From assembly GCA_040544425.1 (NCBI GenBank), contig JBEONO010000006.1:193288-257287 (forward strand): a stretch of 64,000 nt of DNA. The letters are read 5' to 3'. Positions 53,597 through 62,800 of this stretch are shown one piece after another. The DNA comes from Solimicrobium sp040544425. GTDB lineage: Bacteria > Pseudomonadota > Gammaproteobacteria > Burkholderiales > Burkholderiaceae_D. The notes under the pieces were generated by a model, which ran no database searches, had not been told where the DNA came from, and saw only the letters and a program-made list of their open reading frames with translations. How positions within the stretch are numbered: the stretch's first letter is position 1; every line of letters begins with the position of its first letter. Position numbers and translations under genes: made by a program.

Positions 53597-55138
53597 ATGC
53601 AACTCAACCCATCAGAAATCAGCGAGATTATCAAGGGCCGGATCGAAGGCCTGAGCAATATAGCTGAAGTTCACAACGAAGGTACGGTTATTTCCGTTAC
53701 CGACGGTATTTGCCGCGTGCATGGTTTATCCAATGCGATGCAGGGCGAAATGCTGGAATTCCCAGGTAACACATTCGGCCTCGCTCTGAATCTGGAGCGT
53801 GACTCAGTCGGTGCAGTTATTTTAGGTAGCTACGAACACATCTCGGAAGGCGACACAGTCAAATGTACCGGTCGTATTCTGGAAGTGCCTATCGGTCCTG
53901 AATTGCGCGGCCGTGTAGTCAATGCTCTGGGTCAGCCGATCGACGGCAAAGGTCCTATCAATGCAAAATTGACTGCGCCGATTGAAAAAATCGCACCTGG
54001 CGTTATTGCCCGTCAATCCGTTTCCGAACCAATGCAAACCGGATTGAAATCGATCGACTCCATGGTCCCAATCGGACGTGGCCAGCGTGAATTGATCATT
54101 GGTGATCGTCAGACTGGTAAAACAGCTGTTGCGATTGATGCCGTGATTAATCAAAAAGGTCAAAACGTTACCTGCATCTATGTAGCGATTGGTCAAAAAG
54201 CGTCGTCCATTAAAAACGTGGTTCGTTCACTGGAAGCACACGGCGCGATGGAATACACCATTGTCGTTGCGGCTTCTGCATCTGAATCAGCTGCAATGCA
54301 ATTCGTTTCGGCTTACTCCGGTTGCGCCATGGGCGAATACTTCCGCGATCGCGGCCAAGACGCCTTGATCATTTATGATGATCTGTCGAAGCAGGCGGTA
54401 GCGTATCGTCAGGTTTCCTTGTTGCTCCGCCGTCCACCAGGACGTGAAGCCTATCCAGGCGACGTGTTCTATCTCCACTCCCGTCTGTTGGAGCGCGCAG
54501 CACGTGTGAATCCGGAATACGTCGAGAAATTCACCAACGGTGAAGTCAAAGGTAAAACTGGTTCATTGACCGCATTGCCGATCATTGAAACTCAGGCTGG
54601 TGACGTTTCTGCTTTCGTTCCAACCAACGTGATTTCGATTACTGACGGTCAGATCTTCCTGGAAACATCCCTGTTCAATGCAGGTATCCGCCCAGCGATT
54701 AACGCCGGTATTTCCGTCTCACGCGTTGGTGGTGCAGCTCAGACCAAAGTCATCAAAAATCTGTCCGGCGGTATTCGTACCGACTTGGCGCAGTATCGTG
54801 AATTGGCAGCGTTTGCACAGTTCGCCTCTGACCTCGATGAAGCAACCCGCAAACAGTTGGATCGTGGTGCGCGCGTTACTGAATTGTTGAAACAGGCACA
54901 GTACTCACCATTGTCGATTTCACTGATGGCCGTAACCCTGTTCTCAGTGAACAAAGGTTATCTGGATGACGTGCCAGTCAAGAAAGTATTGGCCTTTGAA
55001 GCCGGCGTTCATGGTTACATGAAAACCAAACACGCTGACCTTTTGCAAAAGATTGAAGAAACCAAGCAACTCGACAAAGACGGCGAAGCAGTTATGGCCG
55101 CCGCAGTTGCTGATTTCAAAAAATCCGGCGCTTACTAA
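53597..55138 (+). CDS. atpA: ATP synthase F1 subunit alpha
   Basis: This 513-residue non-catalytic nucleotide-binding subunit of F1 has the P-loop GDRQTGKTAVA near residue 170, the arginine-finger signature region SVSRVGGAAQ near 375, and the C-terminal helical domain. A start after TAGGAGTTAAT at 53597 gives the usual MQLNPSEISEIIKGRIE. A hairpin (arms 55161-55168 and 55181-55188) lies between it and atpG. Confidence 0.98.
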   Translation: MQLNPSEISEIIKGRIEGLSNIAEVHNEGTVISVTDGICRVHGLSNAMQGEMLEFPGNTFGLALNLERDSVGAVILGSYEHISEGDTVKCTGRILEVPIGPELRGRVVNALGQPIDGKGPINAKLTAPIEKIAPGVIARQSVSEPMQTGLKSIDSMVPIGRGQRELIIGDRQTGKTAVAIDAVINQKGQNVTCIYVAIGQKASSIKNVVRSLEAHGAMEYTIVVAASASESAAMQFVSAYSGCAMGEYFRDRGQDALIIYDDLSKQAVAYRQVSLLLRRPPGREAYPGDVFYLHSRLLERAARVNPEYVEKFTNGEVKGKTGSLTALPIIETQAGDVSAFVPTNVISITDGQIFLETSLFNAGIRPAINAGISVSRVGGAAQTKVIKNLSGGIRTDLAQYRELAAFAQFASDLDEATRKQLDRGARVTELLKQAQYSPLSISLMAVTLFSVNKGYLDDVPVKKVLAFEAGVHGYMKTKHADLLQKIEETKQLDKDGEAVMAAAVADFKKSGAY

Positions 55139-55160
55139 GCTTAAATGCGGATCGTAATGT

Positions 55161-55188
55161 TGCATCAGTCAGCAACAGGGCTGATGCA
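55161..55188 (+). other. Hairpin between atpA and atpG
   Basis: TGCATCAG (55161-55168) and CTGATGCA (55181-55188) pair perfectly around a 12-base loop. It is followed by A's and the AGGGGG ribosome-binding site of atpG, so it is not a terminator; it may be an mRNA processing or stability element. Confidence 0.5.
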
Positions 55189-55206
55189 CTAAAAAAGGGG
55201 GCTTAA

Positions 55207-56076
55207 ATGGCTGTCGGTAAAGAGATACGGGGCAAGATCAAAAGCGTAGAAAATACGAAGAAGATCACTAAAGCGATGGAAATGGTCGCTGCATCCAAAA
55301 TGCGCAGAGCGCAGGAACGGATGCGTGCGGCTCGCCCATACAGTGAAAAGATTCGTGTCATCACTGCGAACTTGTCTCAGGCAAATCAGGAATACAAGCA
55401 TCCGTTCCTCGTGACGCAAAATCAGTCCAAGACGGTTGGCTTGATTGTGGTCACAACAGATAAAGGCTTGTGCGGCGGTATGAATACCAATGTATTGCGC
55501 ATGGTAACCAACAAGCTGCGCGAAGTAGAAGGCCAGGGATGCAAGATTCAAACCGTGGCAATCGGCAATAAAGGCTTGGGCTTTTTGAACCGGATTGGTG
55601 CCAAGGTATCAGCGCAAGTGGTACAACTCGGCGACACGCCACATCTGGACAAATTGATTGGCCCGGTCAAAGTTTTACTGGACGCCTATCAGGATGGAAA
55701 ATTGGATGCGGTCTACCTGTGTTATACCAAGTTCATTAACACCATGAAGCAAGAGCCAAAAGTGGAACAGTTGTTACCACTGACAGCCGATAAACTGGAA
55801 GTCAACAAGGAAGACCATTCGTGGGATTACCTGTATGAGCCAGATGCGCAAACGGTGATCGATGAACTGCTGGTTCGTTATGTTGAAGCACTGATTTATC
55901 AGGCTGTCGCAGAAAACATGGCATCAGAACAGTCGGCCCGTATGGTGGCGATGAAATCTGCTAGCGATAATGCAGGTAGCGTGATTGGCGAATTGAAGTT
56001 GATCTACAACAAAACTCGTCAAGCAGCGATTACCAAAGAGCTGTCTGAAATTGTGGCTGGTGCGGCAGCGGTCTAG
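55207..56076 (+). CDS. atpG: ATP synthase F1 subunit gamma
   Basis: This 289-residue central-shaft subunit has the N-terminal helix MAVGKEIRGKIKSVENTKKITKAMEMVAASKM and the C-terminal helix ending in RQAAITKELSEIVAGAAAV, which form the rotating coiled coil; the Rossmann-like middle has TDKGLCGGMNTNV. AAAAAGGGGG precedes the ATG. Confidence 0.97.
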   Translation: MAVGKEIRGKIKSVENTKKITKAMEMVAASKMRRAQERMRAARPYSEKIRVITANLSQANQEYKHPFLVTQNQSKTVGLIVVTTDKGLCGGMNTNVLRMVTNKLREVEGQGCKIQTVAIGNKGLGFLNRIGAKVSAQVVQLGDTPHLDKLIGPVKVLLDAYQDGKLDAVYLCYTKFINTMKQEPKVEQLLPLTADKLEVNKEDHSWDYLYEPDAQTVIDELLVRYVEALIYQAVAENMASEQSARMVAMKSASDNAGSVIGELKLIYNKTRQAAITKELSEIVAGAAAV

Positions 56077-56148
56077 TTCAGTTAAGTCTGAATCTACGAT
56101 TGTCGTAACGGTAAAAATATTTAGTAACTATTCATAGAAGGAACGAAC

Positions 56149-57531
56149 ATGGCTGATGGCAAAATCGTTCAGTGTATCGGCGCTGTTGTGGACGTAGAAT
56201 TTCCACGCGACTCGATGCCTAAGATATACGATGCGTTGAAAATGACAGGCTCTGACTTGACGTTAGAAGTGCAACAGCAATTGGGTGACGGTATCGTCCG
56301 TACCATTGCGCTGGGAACTTCCGATGGTCTGCGTCGCGGCATGATGATTCAAAACACGGGCAAACCAATTATGGTGCCAACCGGTACTGCGACTCTTGGT
56401 CGTATTATGGACGTGTTGGGTAACCCGATTGACGAATGCGGTCCGGTAACAACACCGACTCACGCAGCGATCCACCGTTTAGCGCCAGCTTACGATGAAC
56501 TGTCTCCATCACAAGACCTGTTAGAAACAGGTATCAAGGTGATTGATCTGGTTTGTCCATTTGCTAAAGGCGGTAAGGTTGGTCTGTTCGGCGGTGCGGG
56601 TGTAGGCAAGACCGTGAACATGATGGAACTGATCAACAACATCGCTAAAGAACACGCCGGTTTATCCGTGTTCGCCGGTGTCGGTGAGCGTACTCGTGAA
56701 GGCAATGACTTCTACCACGAAATGAAAGACTCAAACGTGTTGGATAAGGTTGCCATGGTTTACGGTCAGATGAATGAACCACCTGGAAACCGTCTGCGCG
56801 TTGCGTTGACTGGTTTGACCATTGCGGAAGGTTTTCGCGATGAAGGTAAAGACGTTCTGTTCTTCGTCGACAATATCTACCGTTACACACTGGCCGGTAC
56901 CGAAGTATCTGCGTTGTTGGGTCGTATGCCTTCAGCGGTGGGTTACCAGCCAACCCTGGCGGAAGAAATGGGTAAGCTGCAAGAGCGTATTACTTCGACC
57001 AAAACTGGTTCGATCACCTCGATTCAAGCGGTATATGTTCCAGCCGATGACTTGACCGATCCGTCTCCAGCAACTACGTTTGCTCACCTGGATTCCACCG
57101 TTGTTCTGTCGCGTGATATCGCTTCGTTGGGTATTTACCCAGCGGTTGATCCACTTGATTCAACATCACGTCAACTGGATCCGCAAGTGGTCGGAGTTGA
57201 GCACTACGAAACAGCGCGCGCTGTTCAGGGTACTCTGCAGCGCTACAAAGAATTGCGCGACATTATCGCAATTTTGGGTATGGACGAACTGGCGCCAGAA
57301 GATAAATTACTCGTGTCTCGGGCACGTAAAATGCAGCGTTTCCTGTCTCAGCCATTCCACGTCGCTGAAGTGTTTACCGGTTCACCAGGTAAATACGTTT
57401 CGTTGAAAGACACCATCAAGGGCTTCAAGATGATTGCCTCTGGTGAACTCGATCACCTGCCGGAACAAGCGTTTTACATGGTTGGTACCATTGACGAAGC
57501 TATCGAAAAAGCGAAGAAAATGGCTGCCTGA
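56149..57531 (+). CDS. atpD: ATP synthase F1 subunit beta
   Basis: This 460-residue catalytic subunit has the P-loop GGAGVGKTVNMMELI near residue 148, the catalytic Glu in VGERTREGNDFY, the Walker B segment DVLFFVDNIYRYT and the DELSEED-loop equivalent DELAPEDK near 383. A stem-loop follows 11 bases after the stop codon and before atpC. Confidence 0.98.
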   Translation: MADGKIVQCIGAVVDVEFPRDSMPKIYDALKMTGSDLTLEVQQQLGDGIVRTIALGTSDGLRRGMMIQNTGKPIMVPTGTATLGRIMDVLGNPIDECGPVTTPTHAAIHRLAPAYDELSPSQDLLETGIKVIDLVCPFAKGGKVGLFGGAGVGKTVNMMELINNIAKEHAGLSVFAGVGERTREGNDFYHEMKDSNVLDKVAMVYGQMNEPPGNRLRVALTGLTIAEGFRDEGKDVLFFVDNIYRYTLAGTEVSALLGRMPSAVGYQPTLAEEMGKLQERITSTKTGSITSIQAVYVPADDLTDPSPATTFAHLDSTVVLSRDIASLGIYPAVDPLDSTSRQLDPQVVGVEHYETARAVQGTLQRYKELRDIIAILGMDELAPEDKLLVSRARKMQRFLSQPFHVAEVFTGSPGKYVSLKDTIKGFKMIASGELDHLPEQAFYMVGTIDEAIEKAKKMAA

Positions 57532-57542
57532 TGCAGACAGCC

Positions 57543-57568
57543 TGAGTCGCGCATCAAGGCGCGGCTCA
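57543..57568 (+). other. Terminator-like hairpin between atpD and atpC
   Basis: A ten-pair stem (57543-57552 with 57559-57568, one G-T pair) and a six-base loop are followed by TCTTTGAATTTC. It lies 30 bp before the first atpC. It could partly terminate transcription or protect upstream mRNA, lowering epsilon relative to beta. Confidence 0.55.
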
Positions 57569-57596
57569 TCTTTGAATTTCTTATAAGGTAAGCAGC

Positions 57597-58019
57597 ATGG
57601 CACACACTATTCAAGTTGACGTAGTTTCCGCAGAAGAGTCCATCTTCTCGGGGATGGCAGAATTTGTTGCATTGCCCGGTGAATCAGGCGAGTTGGGGAT
57701 TTATCCGCAACATACCCCGTTAATCACTCGCATCAAGCCAGGTTCAGTTCGGATTCGCGTACCTGGCCAGACCGAAGAAGTGTTTGTATTCGTCGCTGGT
57801 GGTTTGCTGGAAGTTCAGCCCAAGCACGTTATCGTGTTGGCTGATTCAGCGATTCGCGGTAAAGATCTCGACGAAGCAAAAGCATCTGAAGCCAAGAAAC
57901 GTGCAGAAGATACTCTGCAAAATCGTGAAGCAAATATTGACTTCGCGCAGGCGCAGTCAGAATTGGCGACCGCGATTGCGCAGTTGGCAGCGATTCAAAA
58001 ATTGCGTCAAAAACGGTAA
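57597..58019 (+). CDS. atpC: ATP synthase F1 subunit epsilon, copy 1
   Basis: This 140-residue epsilon subunit couples the shaft to the c-ring and inhibits ATP hydrolysis. The N-terminal beta-sandwich carries VDVVSAEESIFSG and GELGIYPQHTPLITRIKPG; the C-terminal helical hairpin ends AAIQKLRQKR. It occupies the normal last place in the operon and is followed 21 bp later by a perfect stem-loop terminator. About 104 of 140 residues match the second copy at 58212. Confidence 0.97.
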   Translation: MAHTIQVDVVSAEESIFSGMAEFVALPGESGELGIYPQHTPLITRIKPGSVRIRVPGQTEEVFVFVAGGLLEVQPKHVIVLADSAIRGKDLDEAKASEAKKRAEDTLQNREANIDFAQAQSELATAIAQLAAIQKLRQKR

Positions 58020-58040
58020 GTCGAAATTAGTTTTCAATAT

Positions 58041-58064
58041 AAAGGGCAGCTTCGGCTGCCCTTT
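58041..58064 (+). terminator. Terminator of the atp operon
   Basis: A ten-pair perfect stem (AAAGGGCAGC/GCTGCCCTTT) closes an extra-stable UUCG tetraloop. The downstream T tract is short (CCCTTTGTATTG). It lies between the two atpC genes, so the second copy is outside the main transcription unit. Confidence 0.82.
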
Positions 58065-58211
58065 GTATTGGGTGGATAGTAAAGAACTGAAACCATCAAT
58101 ATTCATGCTGATTTTTTGCACCCGAAGCAATTTGTGCTTGATACTGATTAGACAAACTGAGGCAGGTGCATCAGTATAACCAGACGCAAATCAGAGCGAG
58201 AAGGCATCAAG

Positions 58212-58634
58212 ATGACACATACCATGCACGTAGACGTAGTATCGCTCGAAGAGTCGATCTTCTCAGGCTTGGCTGAATTTATTGTCGTGCCCGGAGAGAC
58301 CGGTGAGCTGGGAATCTATCCAGGGCATACCCCACTGATCACCCGCATCAAACCAGGCACGGTGCGCATCGTAGTGCCTGGTCAGGCAGAAGAAGTATTT
58401 GTCTTCGTCGCCGGCGGCATCATTGAAGTGCAGCCGACCCAGGTGATTGTTCTGGCCGAAGTCGGCATACGCGGCAAAGATCTTGATCAGGCCAAAGCAG
58501 ACGAAGCAAAACGGCGCGCCGAAGAAGATCTGGTGAATCACACGTCGACCATTGACTACGCAAAAGCGCAGGCGGAATTGGCTTCAGCGGTCGCGCAATT
58601 GGTGGCGATACAGAAGTTACGTCAGAAGCGATAG
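58212..58634 (+). CDS. ATP synthase F1 subunit epsilon, duplicated copy 2
   Basis: A second, full-length epsilon subunit of exactly the same size (140 residues) begins MTHTMHVDVVSLEESIFSG. By hand alignment without gaps about 104 residues (74%) are identical to copy 1. The conserved GELGIYPxHTPLITRIKPG, PGQxEEVFVFVAGG and IQKLRQKR blocks are intact, and differences are concentrated in the two C-terminal helices (about residues 105-118), the part that regulates ATPase activity. The divergence rules out a recent or assembly-derived duplication. GAGAAGG precedes the ATG. It lies 148 bp beyond the operon terminator and 45 bp ahead of the TerC-family gene, suggesting separate control and possible co-expression with that gene. 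Confidence 0.93.
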   Translation: MTHTMHVDVVSLEESIFSGLAEFIVVPGETGELGIYPGHTPLITRIKPGTVRIVVPGQAEEVFVFVAGGIIEVQPTQVIVLAEVGIRGKDLDQAKADEAKRRAEEDLVNHTSTIDYAKAQAELASAVAQLVAIQKLRQKR

Positions 58635-58679
58635 TCGTTGATAATGACGGACAATCAAAATTCATAAGGATTTCAAGTA

Positions 58680-59630
58680 ATGCACAGCATCGCACAACCC
58701 TGGATGTGGGCCGTATTTATTGCCTTTGTACTGGCAATGCTGGCGCTTGATATTTTTGCATTTGGCGGCAACAAGGCGCAAAAAATGAGTGTCAAACAGG
58801 CTGCCGCCTGGTCCCTGGCCTGGGTGGCACTCTCCCTGCTGTTTGCCTTGGGTATGTGGCGCTATCTGATACCCCATGTCGGTAGTGAACTGGCACAGAC
58901 CACCACCATGGAATTCCTGGCAGGTTATGTGATTGAAAAGTCGCTCTCAATCGACAATATATTTGTGTTCCTGATGATCTTCAATCACTTCGCCGTGCCG
59001 CCGGAACACCAGCGCAAGGTGTTGCTCTATGGCGTACTGGGTGCGATCGTCATGCGCATTGCGATGATATTGGCTGGTGTCTGGGTAGTGGAGCAATTTA
59101 GCTGGGTACTTTATCTGTTCGGTGTGTTCCTGATATTTACCGGTTTAAAGATGATCTGGTCAGCGGACAGTGAACCGGACCTCAATGCCAATCCGGTGGT
59201 TCGATTGGCGAAAAAATATCTGCCGTTCACCGATGGATTCAGAGAAGAAAAATTTACCGTTTTCGAAAATGGTCAACGCGTGTTCACCCCGTTATTGCTG
59301 GTGTTGCTACTTATCGAGGTATCCGATGTAATCTTTGCCGTCGATTCAATACCAGCCATCTTTGCTATCACGACCGATCCGTTTATCGTATTCACGTCGA
59401 ATATATTCGCCATCATGGGTCTGCGCGCCCTGTACTTTTTATTGGCTGATATGGCTGAACGCTTCCATTTCTTGAAATATGGGTTGGCTTTGGTGCTGAT
59501 GTTTGTGGGTGGAAAAATGGTGCTGCATAACTGGTTTCACGTTCCAACCATGATCTCATTGCTTGTGATCGCTGTCATCGTAATCGGTTCGATGCTGATC
59601 AGTTTGATGGTCACCAAGCGCGCCGAATAA
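58680..59630 (+). CDS. TerC/Alx-family membrane protein
   Basis: This 316-residue integral membrane protein of the TerC family has about nine helices. Signature blocks are MEFLAGYVIEKSLSIDNIFVFLMIF near residue 75, GLKMIWSADSEPD, and LLLIEVSDVIFAVDSIPAIFAITTDPFIVFTSNIFAIMGLR near 205, cited only in part (the two DNIF/DSIP acidic motifs likely bind metal). Alx/TerC proteins are implicated in manganese export and metal loading of secreted proteins; Alx is induced at alkaline pH in E. coli. It follows atpC copy 2 by 45 bp with AAGGATTTC before the ATG. The C-terminus is short and basic. Confidence 0.9.
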   Translation: MHSIAQPWMWAVFIAFVLAMLALDIFAFGGNKAQKMSVKQAAAWSLAWVALSLLFALGMWRYLIPHVGSELAQTTTMEFLAGYVIEKSLSIDNIFVFLMIFNHFAVPPEHQRKVLLYGVLGAIVMRIAMILAGVWVVEQFSWVLYLFGVFLIFTGLKMIWSADSEPDLNANPVVRLAKKYLPFTDGFREEKFTVFENGQRVFTPLLLVLLLIEVSDVIFAVDSIPAIFAITTDPFIVFTSNIFAIMGLRALYFLLADMAERFHFLKYGLALVLMFVGGKMVLHNWFHVPTMISLLVIAVIVIGSMLISLMVTKRAE

Positions 59631-59824
59631 GTGCGCCAAATTATTCAAACGCCAACATAAATTCGATTGGTATCCCGCATTTTCCATCTAAGCTTATAAG
59701 ATAAGCGTTGGTCGCCCGGTCATAACAAAATAAGGAACGGCGTATAATCCCGGGTTCCCCATTGCATTCAGAGCCCTCGGATTTTGCTCCGGCCACTTGT
59801 GCTACATATTGACTAAAGATAATC

Positions 59825-62800
59825 ATGAATCCCGTATCCAATACCTATCAACCCTGTGCAACCGAAATGCAACTGCGCGAGATCTTGAAAAATCGCATCA
59901 TGATTTTGGATGGCGCGATGGGCACGATGATTCAGCAATATAAGCTGACAGAGTCTGATTATCGTGGTGAGCGCTTTAAAGATTTTGCGGCACCGGGTAA
60001 TCAGCAACGAGAGCTATTCGTCAGAGGCAATAATGAACTTCTGACCCTGACTCAACCCCAGATCATTTCAGAGGTACATGAAAAATATCTGGCTGCCGGT
60101 GCCGACCTTATCGAGACCAATACATTTGGCGCCACCACGGTTGCACAGGATGACTACCACATGGCGCATCTGGCTTACGAGATGAATGTCAGCGCAGCCA
60201 GGCTGGCACGCGCAGCCTGCGATAAATACAGCACGCCGGAAAAACCGCGTTTTGTTGCGGGCGCTCTGGGACCGACACCGAAGACGGCCTCGATCTCACC
60301 GGACGTGAATGACCCCGCCGCGCGCAACGTGACTTTCGACCAGTTGGTCGACGCCTACCTCGAACAAACACGTGGATTAGTAGAAGGCGGTGCCGATGTG
60401 CTGCTGGTTGAAACCATCTTCGATACCCTCAATTGCAAAGCCGCCCTGTTCGCGATTCAGTCGTTTTTTGAAAGTAGCGGCAAGCGTCTGCCAGTAATGA
60501 TCTCGGGAACAGTGACCGATGCTTCCGGTCGCATTCTGTCTGGACAGACTGTACCGGCATTCTGGAATTCGGTGCGGCACATTAAGCCTTTGACGATCGG
60601 ACTGAACTGCGCACTGGGCGCCGCGTTAATGCGGCCGTATGCAGAAGAACTATCGAATATCGCCGACACCTTTGTTTGCATATACCCGAATGCGGGCTTG
60701 CCAAATCCCATGAGCGATACCGGCTTTGATGAAACCCCGCCGGTAACATCGTCGCTGGTGCGGGAATTTGCCGAGAGTGGATTCGTCAATATTGCCGGTG
60801 GCTGTTGTGGCACCACGCCAGCACATATTCAGGCGATTGCTGAACAAATCAAAGATGTCGCCCCGCGCAAGATTCCGACTGTGCCGTCAGTAATGCGCCT
60901 GTCAGGACTTGAGCCGTTTGTGATCGATGACAGCTCGCTGTTCGTCAACGTCGGCGAACGAACCAATGTCACCGGATCAAAAGCGTTTGCCCGGCTGATC
61001 CTGAACGAGCAGTACGATGAAGCTTTGACAGTCGCGCGTCAACAGGTCGAAAACGGGGCACAAATTATCGATATCAATATGGATGAAGCGATGCTGGATT
61101 CGGACGCGGCCATGACCCGCTTCTTAAATCTGATTGCATCCGAGCCGGATATCGCGCGCGTGCCGTTGATGATCGATTCATCCAAGTGGTCGGTGATTGA
61201 AGCAGGTTTGAAATGCGTGCAGGGCAAAGCCATCGTCAACTCGATTTCAATGAAAGAGGGTGAGGCAGAATTTTTACGCCAGGCCAAATTATGTAAATGG
61301 TATGGCGCAGCGGTGATCGTGATGGCCTTTGATGAAAAGGGCCAGGCCGATACCTACGAACGAAAAATTGAAATCTGCCAGCGCGCCTACGACCTGTTGG
61401 TCAATGAAATTCAATTTGCGCCGGAAGATATTATTTTTGATCCGAATATTTTTGCGATCGCTACCGGCATCGAAGAGCACAATAATTACGCCGTCGATTT
61501 TATCAACGCCACACGCTGGATCAAGCAACATCTGCCGGGAGCCAAAATCAGCGGCGGGGTATCCAACGTCAGCTTTAGTTTTCGCGGCAACGATCCGGCG
61601 CGTGAAGCAATTCATACCGTATTTTTGTATCATGCAATCCAGGCCGGCATGACCATGGGTATCGTGAACGCCGGCATGATTGGCGTGTACAGCGAATTGA
61701 GTGTCGAGCTGCGTGAGTGTGTTGAAGATGTCGTGCTGAATCGTCGCTCTGATGCCACTGAGCGCATGATCGATATGGCCGCCACGTTAAAGTCTGGCGA
61801 CAAGAAACTGGAAGCGACGCTGGAATGGCGCAACGAAGCGGTTGGAAAGCGACTGGCGCACGCCATGGTGCACGGCATCACGCAGTGGATTGTTGAAGAT
61901 ACCGAAGAAGCCCGGCAAGGTTTCGAGTTCCCGATTCAGGTCATCGAAGGTCCGCTTATGGACGGCATGAATGTGGTGGGGGATTTGTTCGGCCAGGGAA
62001 AAATGTTTTTGCCGCAGGTAGTGAAATCGGCCCGTGTAATGAAACAGGCGGTCGCGCATTTGCTGCCCTTTATTGAAGCAGAAAAGAAACGCTCCGGTGA
62101 CAATAAACCGAAGGGGAAAATTGTCATCGCTACCGTCAAGGGTGATGTGCATGACATCGGAAAAAATATCGTCTCGGTCGTTTTGCAATGCAATAATTTT
62201 GAAGTCGTGAATATGGGCGTGATGGTCCCGTGCTCTGAAATATTGGCTGTCGCCAAAGCAGAAAATGCCGACATTATCGGCCTGTCCGGTTTGATTACGC
62301 CGTCGCTCGAAGAGATGGCGCACGTCGCCAAAGAGATGCAGCGCGATCCGCATTTCCGCATGTTGAAAATTCCATTGTTGATCGGTGGTGCCACAACCAG
62401 CCGCGCCCACACTGCAGTAAAAATCGCACCCAATTATGATGGCCCTGTTGTGTATGTGCCGGACGCATCGCGCTCGGTTTCAGTTGCACAATCTTTATTG
62501 ACAGTGGATCAGCGCGAACAATATGTTGGTGAACTGGCAGTCGACTACGAACGCATTCGCGTCCAACACGCGAATAAAAAAGCGATACCGATGGTCAGCC
62601 TCGCCGAGGCGCGCAGGAACAAAATGAAGGTCACGTTTGAAGGCGAGAATGCGCCGTTGAAACCGAAATTTATTGGTCGTCGGGTTTTGAAAAACATCGA
62701 TCTGGCGACGATCGCGCAGTACATCGATTGGGGCCCATTTTTTCAAACCTGGGATCTGGCCGGCCCGTATCCGGCGATTCTGAAAGATGAAGTCGTTGGT

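Noticed and set aside
57597..58634. Tandem atpC as an assembly artefact
   Set aside because: The copies differ at roughly a quarter of residues and have unlike flanks, so this is a true old duplication.
59631..59824. Riboswitch (cobalamin or SAH) upstream of metH
   Set aside because: I looked for the conserved cores of both and found neither; only small hairpins and a TATAAT are visible.
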